Below are positions 6,339-10,106 of a stretch of 10,106 nucleotides of DNA, one piece after another. The notes below the pieces were generated by a model. That model worked only from the letters and a program-made list of their open reading frames with translations. It was not told the DNA's origin and did no database searches. Each line of letters starts with the position of its first letter. Positions within the stretch are counted from its first letter, which is position 1. Source of the DNA: Bacteroidales bacterium (GTDB taxonomy: Bacteria; Bacteroidota; Bacteroidia; Bacteroidales; UBA7960); the NCBI GenBank assembly GCA_007128045.1, contig SKYG01000092.1, positions 1-10,106 of the forward strand, in the 5' to 3' direction. Made by a program: the position numbers and the translations under genes.

Positions 6339-6357
6339 CTCCTAAACTCCTAAACTC
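6339..6357 (+). repeat. 8-bp tandem repeat CTCCTAAA directly before the gltX start
   Basis: CTCCTAAA at 6339 and 6347 is followed by a third CTC at 6355, ending three bases before the gltX ATG. It occupies the ribosome-binding region and offers no Shine-Dalgarno match, in line with the AT-rich initiation regions of Bacteroidota. A change in copy number would alter leader length and the sequence close to the start codon. Confidence 0.7.
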
Positions 6358-6360
6358 AAT

Positions 6361-7887
6361 ATGTCCCACACACGTGTTCGTTTCGCGCCAAGTCCGACAG
6401 GCCCTCTTCACATGGGCGGTGTACGTACTGCATTATACAACTATTTGTTTGCAAAAAAAACAGGGGGCAAGTTCTTGCTCCGGATAGAAGATACAGACCA
6501 GAAGCGTTATGTTGACGGTGCTGAAGAATATATCATGGAAGCACTGAAATGGTGTGGTATCTTATGGGACGAAGGACCTGATACAGGGGGAGGATATGGC
6601 CCTTACCGGCAATCTGAACGAAAGGATCTTTATCATCAATATGCATTGCAACTGATAAAAAGCGGCCATGCATATTACGCATTTGACACCCCGGAAGAGC
6701 TTGACGCCATGCGTAAGCAACTCGAAGCTGAAAAAGGAAGCAATCCGCAGTACGACAGCAGCTCTCGTATGCAAATGCGCAATTCGCTTACCTTGTCTGA
6801 CGATGAAGGAAATCACTTATTAGGCTCGCAGGAGCATTATGTCATTCGTATCAGAATGCCAGAGGATGAAGAAGTCCTGGTAAATGATCTGATTCGTGGC
6901 GAGGTAAGGGTAAACAGCAACCTGCTTGATGACAAGGTGTTGTTTAAAAGTGATGGCATGCCGACCTATCACCTGGCCAATGTGGTCGATGACTACCTGA
7001 TGAAGATCACCCATGTGATACGTGGTGAGGAATGGCTTCCCTCTGCCCCCCTTCATGTGATGCTATACCGGTTCCTCGGATGGGAGACAGCCACGCCAAG
7101 GTTTGCACATTTGCCATTACTGCTCAAACCGGATGGCAACGGCAAACTAAGCAAGCGCGATGGCGACCGTCTTGGCTTTCCGGTTTTTCCGCTTCAATGG
7201 AAAGATCCAAACACAGCAGAGATATCAAGTGGTTATCGGGAGGCCGGTTATTTCCCTGAAGCATTTGTAAATATGCTGGCACTATTGGGATGGAATCCGG
7301 GCACAGACCAGGAGGTATTCTCAATGGAAGAACTAATACATGAATTTTCGCTGGAGCGGGTGGGCAAGTCAGGATCAAAGTTTGACCCTGAGAAGGCCAA
7401 ATGGTTCAACCATCAATACTTGCAGAGTAAATCAATTGGCGAGATATCACAACAGGTCGCAGCTCAATTAGAAAAGAACGGTATTCAGGCAGATTCCACG
7501 AAAATCGAATCCGTGGCCGCGCTGATGCGGCAACGCGCAAACTTCATCGATGAGCTTTGTGAGCAATCAATGTTCTTTTTCAAAGCACCTGAAACATACG
7601 ACCCCACATTCGCCAAGAAACGCTGGAAAGAAGAAACACCTGGTATTCTTAATGAAGTATCCGGGTTGTTAAAAGAGCTAAATCCCTTTGATGCACAAAC
7701 TATTGACGCAGCTCTGCATCATTATATGGAAGAAAGTGGTCATGGTGCCGGGAAGATCATGCCTGGCTTGCGCCTGGCACTGGTAGGCAGTGGCACCGGA
7801 CCTGATGTAAAAGACATAATGGCAATTATCGGAAAGGAAGAAACCATCTCGAGAATCGAAAAGGCGGTATTAATAGTCAGCCATTGA
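6361..7887 (+). CDS. gltX: Glutamyl-tRNA synthetase, class I
   Basis: GltX charges tRNA-Glu with glutamate using ATP, in the cytoplasm; in organisms lacking GlnRS it also charges tRNA-Gln, which cannot be judged here. The 508-residue protein begins MSHTRVRFAPSPTGPLHMGG, with the HIGH-type signature as HMGG (17-20), then the RIEDTD motif (41-46) and GPYRQSER (80-87). The KMSKS loop is GKLSKRDGDR (261-270), within the conserved LPLLLKPDGNGKLSKRDGDR block. An alpha-helical anticodon-binding domain follows from about 320 to the end, including RWKEE (421-425) and ending near GKEETISRIEKAV. The length matches Bacteroidota GltX and the ATG puts the Rossmann start where it should be. It has its own -7 box and a leader with short tandem repeats. 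It converges on the DUF3109 gene, with 34 bases between the stops. Confidence 0.97.
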   Translation: MSHTRVRFAPSPTGPLHMGGVRTALYNYLFAKKTGGKFLLRIEDTDQKRYVDGAEEYIMEALKWCGILWDEGPDTGGGYGPYRQSERKDLYHQYALQLIKSGHAYYAFDTPEELDAMRKQLEAEKGSNPQYDSSSRMQMRNSLTLSDDEGNHLLGSQEHYVIRIRMPEDEEVLVNDLIRGEVRVNSNLLDDKVLFKSDGMPTYHLANVVDDYLMKITHVIRGEEWLPSAPLHVMLYRFLGWETATPRFAHLPLLLKPDGNGKLSKRDGDRLGFPVFPLQWKDPNTAEISSGYREAGYFPEAFVNMLALLGWNPGTDQEVFSMEELIHEFSLERVGKSGSKFDPEKAKWFNHQYLQSKSIGEISQQVAAQLEKNGIQADSTKIESVAALMRQRANFIDELCEQSMFFFKAPETYDPTFAKKRWKEETPGILNEVSGLLKELNPFDAQTIDAALHHYMEESGHGAGKIMPGLRLALVGSGTGPDVKDIMAIIGKEETISRIEKAVLIVSH

Positions 7888-7889
7888 GT

Positions 7890-7905
7890 TAACCTGTTCA
7901 GGTTA
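7890..7905. terminator. Small hairpin between convergent gltX and DUF3109 genes
   Basis: TAACCT (7890-7895) and AGGTTA (7900-7905) are inverted copies around GTTC, starting three bases after the gltX stop. The position, inside the 34-base gap between two convergent genes, suits a shared terminator. The stem is short and there is no clean U-run, only the AT-rich CAATTATAC after it, so this is a weak candidate. Confidence 0.4.
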
Positions 7906-7921
7906 CAATTATACAACAGCA

Positions 7922-8497
7922 TCACTCATCTCCGTACGTGTAGTGAACATAAGCCTGCAACTCTTCATACCACTCCTGACCATATTTTCGGATCAGGGCA
8001 TCCTTCAAAAACTCGTATATCCTTACTCCTTCACGTTTCCCTTTTTTCCGGGCACCATCGCAAATGGGCCAGCGATGGTAATTTAAAGCGTCATAATGAG
8101 GGTACGCTGTTACCCTGATTGGATACAAATGACAGGAAATGGGTTTCCGGAAATCAATGGTTCCTGATTCAAAGGCCCTTTCGATCGCACATTTAGCGAT
8201 ATTATTTTCATCAAAATATACATATGCACACTGCTTTCCTTTTACCAGTGGGGTAACCGGCTCCCCCTGCAAATCATGCACCCAGGTACCTGCTGCCTCA
8301 ACTGTCTGTATACCATCAGGGATCATCAGAGGACGTACTGTTGAGAAAATCTCCTGAAGAACTATCGTTTCATGATCATCAAGAGGTGCCCCGGCATCGC
8401 CTTCAATACAGCAACCACCATGACAGACCGGAAGGTCGCAAAGGAACATTTCAGCATAAAGCTCATCAGACAGCAATGTATTTCCAATAATAATCAT
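7922..8497 (-). CDS. DUF3109 family Cys-rich protein
   Basis: This 191-residue soluble protein belongs to DUF3109, common in Bacteroidota and related to the YkgJ/UPF0153 zinc-or-iron-sulphur cysteine-cluster proteins; its function is not established. Eight cysteines stand out: C20, C25, C29 and C30 in FLCDLPVCHGGCCIEGDAG, then C90, C103 (AKCAIE), C122 (ISCHLYPIR) and C146 (WPICDG). The spacing suggests a bound metal or Fe-S cluster. Other conserved-looking blocks are NYHRWPIC (139-146) and IRKYGQEWYEEL (169-180). I chose the ATG at 8497. The frame stays open to 8593, but the added part overlaps the uxaC end and the repeat-bearing gap, and a perfect -7 box sits only four bases upstream of 8497. 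It lies 53 bases downstream of uxaC on the same strand. Confidence 0.88.
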   Translation of the reverse strand: MIIIGNTLLSDELYAEMFLCDLPVCHGGCCIEGDAGAPLDDHETIVLQEIFSTVRPLMIPDGIQTVEAAGTWVHDLQGEPVTPLVKGKQCAYVYFDENNIAKCAIERAFESGTIDFRKPISCHLYPIRVTAYPHYDALNYHRWPICDGARKKGKREGVRIYEFLKDALIRKYGQEWYEELQAYVHYTYGDE

Positions 8498-8501
8498 GGC
8501 G

Positions 8502-8509
8502 CAAAGATA
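8502..8509 (-). promoter_or_regulatory. -7 box adjoining the DUF3109 start codon
   Basis: On the minus strand this reads TATCTTTG, an exact match to TAnnTTTG, followed by CGCC and then the ATG at 8497. If used, transcription would begin at or within a few bases of the ATG, giving a leaderless or nearly leaderless mRNA; otherwise translation starts at a later codon, or the match is fortuitous. No -33 TTTG lies at the usual spacing. The box also argues against the longer DUF3109 frame. Confidence 0.5.
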
Positions 8510-8529
8510 CACAATATACTTTTCGCCCT

Positions 8530-8548
8530 GCTGATTATGCTGATTTGC
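8530..8548. repeat. Second copy of the CGCTGAT-type repeat word
   Basis: GCTGATTATGCTGATTTGC matches 1921-1939 (GCTGATTACGCTGATTTTC) at 17 of 19 positions, in the same plus-strand orientation. It lies in the gap between the uxaC stop and the DUF3109 promoter. Only a left-arm fragment is seen; no right arm in ATCTGCG words follows. Confidence 0.55.
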
Positions 8549-8550
8549 AC

Positions 8551-9957
8551 TTATTGAAAAAAGCCGAAGTATTCTTTTGCATTGTAATAGCAAATATCTT
8601 TTACCATGCCGCCAACCAGCTCCATGTCATGTGGGATCTCGCCCCGTTCCATGTCAGCTCCGATCAGGTTGCACAATATCCTCCTGAAATAGTCGTGACG
8701 TGGATAAGACAGGAAACTACGGGAATCCGTCAGCATCCCGACAAAACAGCTTAACAGTCCAAGGCTTGACAGGGCATTGATCTGTTTCTGCATACCGTCT
8801 TTCTGATCCAGGAACCACCAGCCACTGCCGAACTGCATTTTCCCTCTAATGGAGCCATCGTTGAAGTTACCTGCCATGGTAGCAATCAACTCATTGTCGC
8901 GCGGGTTCAGGTTATACAGAATGGTTTTGGCCAGTCTGTCATCCTCATCCAGTTTGTTAAGAAAGCGTGACAACGGTCTGGCCAGCTCAAAATCGCCAAT
9001 AGAGTCGTAGCCTTTATCCGGCCCTAAGCGCTTAAACATTCGCGTAGAATTATTTCTTAAAGCACCCAGGTGGAACTGTTGTGTCCAACCTTTCTCATGA
9101 TCCATCAGAGCCAGATGAACCAATACCGCGCATCGGAACTTCCGTTTATCTTCCTGTGAAAGCATCATGCCCTGCCTGATCCTGACAAAAACACCTTCCA
9201 ATTCCTTGTCAGTGTATTCAGCAAATGGGATCGTTTCCAGGCCATGGTCTGAAAGTCGGCATCCCATCCTATGAAAATAGTCGTGCCGGGCAGCAAGACC
9301 TTGCAGAAAATCTTTGAAGCTAATGATCGTACAATCAGAGACTTTTTCCAGGCGATCAATAAATCTGTTAAACAACAATGGATCATCTACCATCATGGCT
9401 CTGTCGGGGCGCCATGTAGGCAACACCTTGATCTCAAGTCCATCATCCTTGACCTTTTGGTGGTGTTCGAGGCTATCGAGTGGATCATCAGTGGTACATA
9501 CCACCTCGACTTTGAAGCTGCGCATAACATTTCTGGCAGTAAAAGCATCCGTATTTAGCAGTTCATTGGCTTCCTCATATATTTCCCTTGCCGTTTTAGG
9601 GTTTAATAGCTTCTTGATACCGAACGGGCGCTGTAACTCCATATGTGTCCAATGATACAAGGGGTTTCTTAGGGTGTGAGGTACTGTCTGTGCCCATTTC
9701 TCAAACTTTTCAAAATCGGATGCATCGCCAGTACAGTAGCGCTCATCAACCCCGTAGGCACGCATTGCCCTCCATTTGTAGTGATCGCCATCAAGCCATA
9801 TTTTTGTCATGTTCTCAAACTGCCGGTCTGCCGCAATTTCTGATGGTTGTAGGTGACAATGATAGTCTATAATGGGCAGATCCCTGGCATAATCGTGGTA
9901 TAACTCTTCTGCCGCCTTGTTCTCCAATAGGAAATTTTCATCCATAAATGCTTTCAT
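8551..9957 (-). CDS. uxaC: Glucuronate/uronate isomerase
   Basis: UxaC interconverts D-glucuronate with D-fructuronate and D-galacturonate with D-tagaturonate, the first step of hexuronate catabolism in the cytoplasm. From the ATG at 9957 the protein is 468 residues, close to the roughly 470 of E. coli UxaC. It belongs to the amidohydrolase superfamily: the metal-site motif DYHCHL (31-36, H33 and H35) is present, followed by VVCTTDDPLDSL (152-163), QFHLGALRNN (294-303), QFGSGWWFLDQKDGM (375-389) and TDSRSFLSYPRHDYFRR (410-426). The frame is open to 10047, but the extra 30 residues translate the TTYGACC array (GGQRSKVEGQRKK) and are unlikely to be protein; MKAFMDENFLL matches the family start. 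DUF3109 lies downstream. No uxuA, uxuB or transporter gene is visible, and no clear promoter was found in the 149 bases upstream. Confidence 0.96.
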   Translation of the reverse strand: MKAFMDENFLLENKAAEELYHDYARDLPIIDYHCHLQPSEIAADRQFENMTKIWLDGDHYKWRAMRAYGVDERYCTGDASDFEKFEKWAQTVPHTLRNPLYHWTHMELQRPFGIKKLLNPKTAREIYEEANELLNTDAFTARNVMRSFKVEVVCTTDDPLDSLEHHQKVKDDGLEIKVLPTWRPDRAMMVDDPLLFNRFIDRLEKVSDCTIISFKDFLQGLAARHDYFHRMGCRLSDHGLETIPFAEYTDKELEGVFVRIRQGMMLSQEDKRKFRCAVLVHLALMDHEKGWTQQFHLGALRNNSTRMFKRLGPDKGYDSIGDFELARPLSRFLNKLDEDDRLAKTILYNLNPRDNELIATMAGNFNDGSIRGKMQFGSGWWFLDQKDGMQKQINALSSLGLLSCFVGMLTDSRSFLSYPRHDYFRRILCNLIGADMERGEIPHDMELVGGMVKDICYYNAKEYFGFFQ

Positions 9958-9974
9958 CTGTTTATTTTTTTTCC

Positions 9975-10002
9975 TTTGACCTTCGACCTTCGACCTTTGA
10001 CC
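9975..10002 (+). repeat. Four-unit TTYGACC heptamer array upstream of uxaC
   Basis: TTTGACC, TTCGACC, TTCGACC, TTTGACC in exact phase, the same word and strand as the array at 2051-2099. It begins 18 bases before the uxaC start codon when read toward that gene. Here it faces against the gene, whereas at lysS it faces with the gene, so it is not a fixed part of a translation signal. Confidence 0.88.
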
Positions 10003-10070
10003 CCCATGAAAAACAATCATGCTCTTGTGCGTCAAAGCGTTTGTCATGGGTATTTCATCTGTTTAAATTT

Positions 10071-10097
10071 GTCTGAATGTCTGAATGTCTGAATGTC
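10071..10097 (+). repeat. 8-bp tandem repeat GTCTGAAT, three units plus partial
   Basis: GTCTGAAT occurs at 10071, 10079 and 10087, followed by GTC and a diverged tail (GAAAAGTCA) to the window edge. It lies more than 110 bases upstream of uxaC, with nothing recognisable as a gene up to the end of the window. The array may be near its end here, but the edge prevents certainty. Confidence 0.8.
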
Positions 10098-10106
10098 GAA
10101 AAGTCA

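Noticed and set aside
6263..6487. Possible 74-codon leader peptide gene upstream of and overlapping gltX
   Set aside because: Its first part translates the TTCAACAA and CTCCTAAA repeats and the rest is gltX read in another frame. It has no run of Glu or other codons suggesting attenuation, and no family resemblance.
8498..8593. Longer DUF3109 start at 8593
   Set aside because: The extra 32 residues overlap the end of uxaC and the repeat-bearing gap, and the -7 box at 8509-8502 lies inside them. The family normally starts close to the first cysteine cluster.
1..10106. Defence island, prophage or biosynthetic cluster
   Set aside because: Apart from the toxin-antitoxin fragment, all genes are housekeeping or single metabolic genes; no integrase, transposase, nuclease or megasynthase is present.

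Overview
The window reads as chromosomal DNA of a Bacteroidota bacterium, probably an environmental member of the Bacteroidales/Marinilabiliales group. Four things point there: the Bacteroidota-type -7 promoter element TAnnTTTG occurs upstream of several genes; no convincing Shine-Dalgarno sequences are seen; LysS has a C-terminal extension of about 77 residues after the class II core; and the UxaC, GltX, DUF3109 and GH3 proteins most resemble, from memory, Bacteroides-type homologues. Content is mainly housekeeping. I see no mobile element, CRISPR array, rRNA or tRNA gene.

Layout. Minus strand, 1-1865: the start of a RelE/ParE-type toxin gene cut by the window edge, its small antitoxin-like partner, and upstream of them rlmD (23S rRNA m5U methyltransferase). 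A 333-base intergenic region (1866-2198) separates the divergent rlmD and lysS genes. It holds an imperfect inverted repeat built of CGCTGAT/ATCTGCG words (1918-1993), a seven-unit heptamer array TTYGACC (2051-2099), a small palindrome (2132-2151) and a perfect -7 box (2168-2175); I see nothing in 1994-2050. Plus strand, 2199-6174: lysS, a GH3-family acyl-acid amido synthetase homologue and a LysE-family exporter, closely spaced and probably one transcript. A 186-base gap (6175-6360) with its own -7 box and two 8-bp tandem repeats leads into gltX (6361-7887). gltX converges on a minus-strand pair, a DUF3109 Cys-rich protein (7922-8497) and uxaC (8551-9957). The last 149 bases, upstream of uxaC, carry another heptamer array and an 8-bp tandem repeat.

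Functionally, RlmD, LysS and GltX belong to translation. The GH3-LysE pair may make and export an amino-acid conjugate or similar compound; this rests on family and adjacency only. UxaC feeds hexuronates into catabolism, but no other hexuronate gene is in view. The least ordinary features are the short-period repeats in the intergenic DNA (TTYGACC at three loci, the CGCTGAT family at two, and three different 8-bp tandem repeats) and the GH3-LysE pairing. Two gene starts (lysS, uxaC) are easily misplaced because reading frames run open through repeat DNA, and the DUF3109 frame likewise runs open upstream of its likely start.
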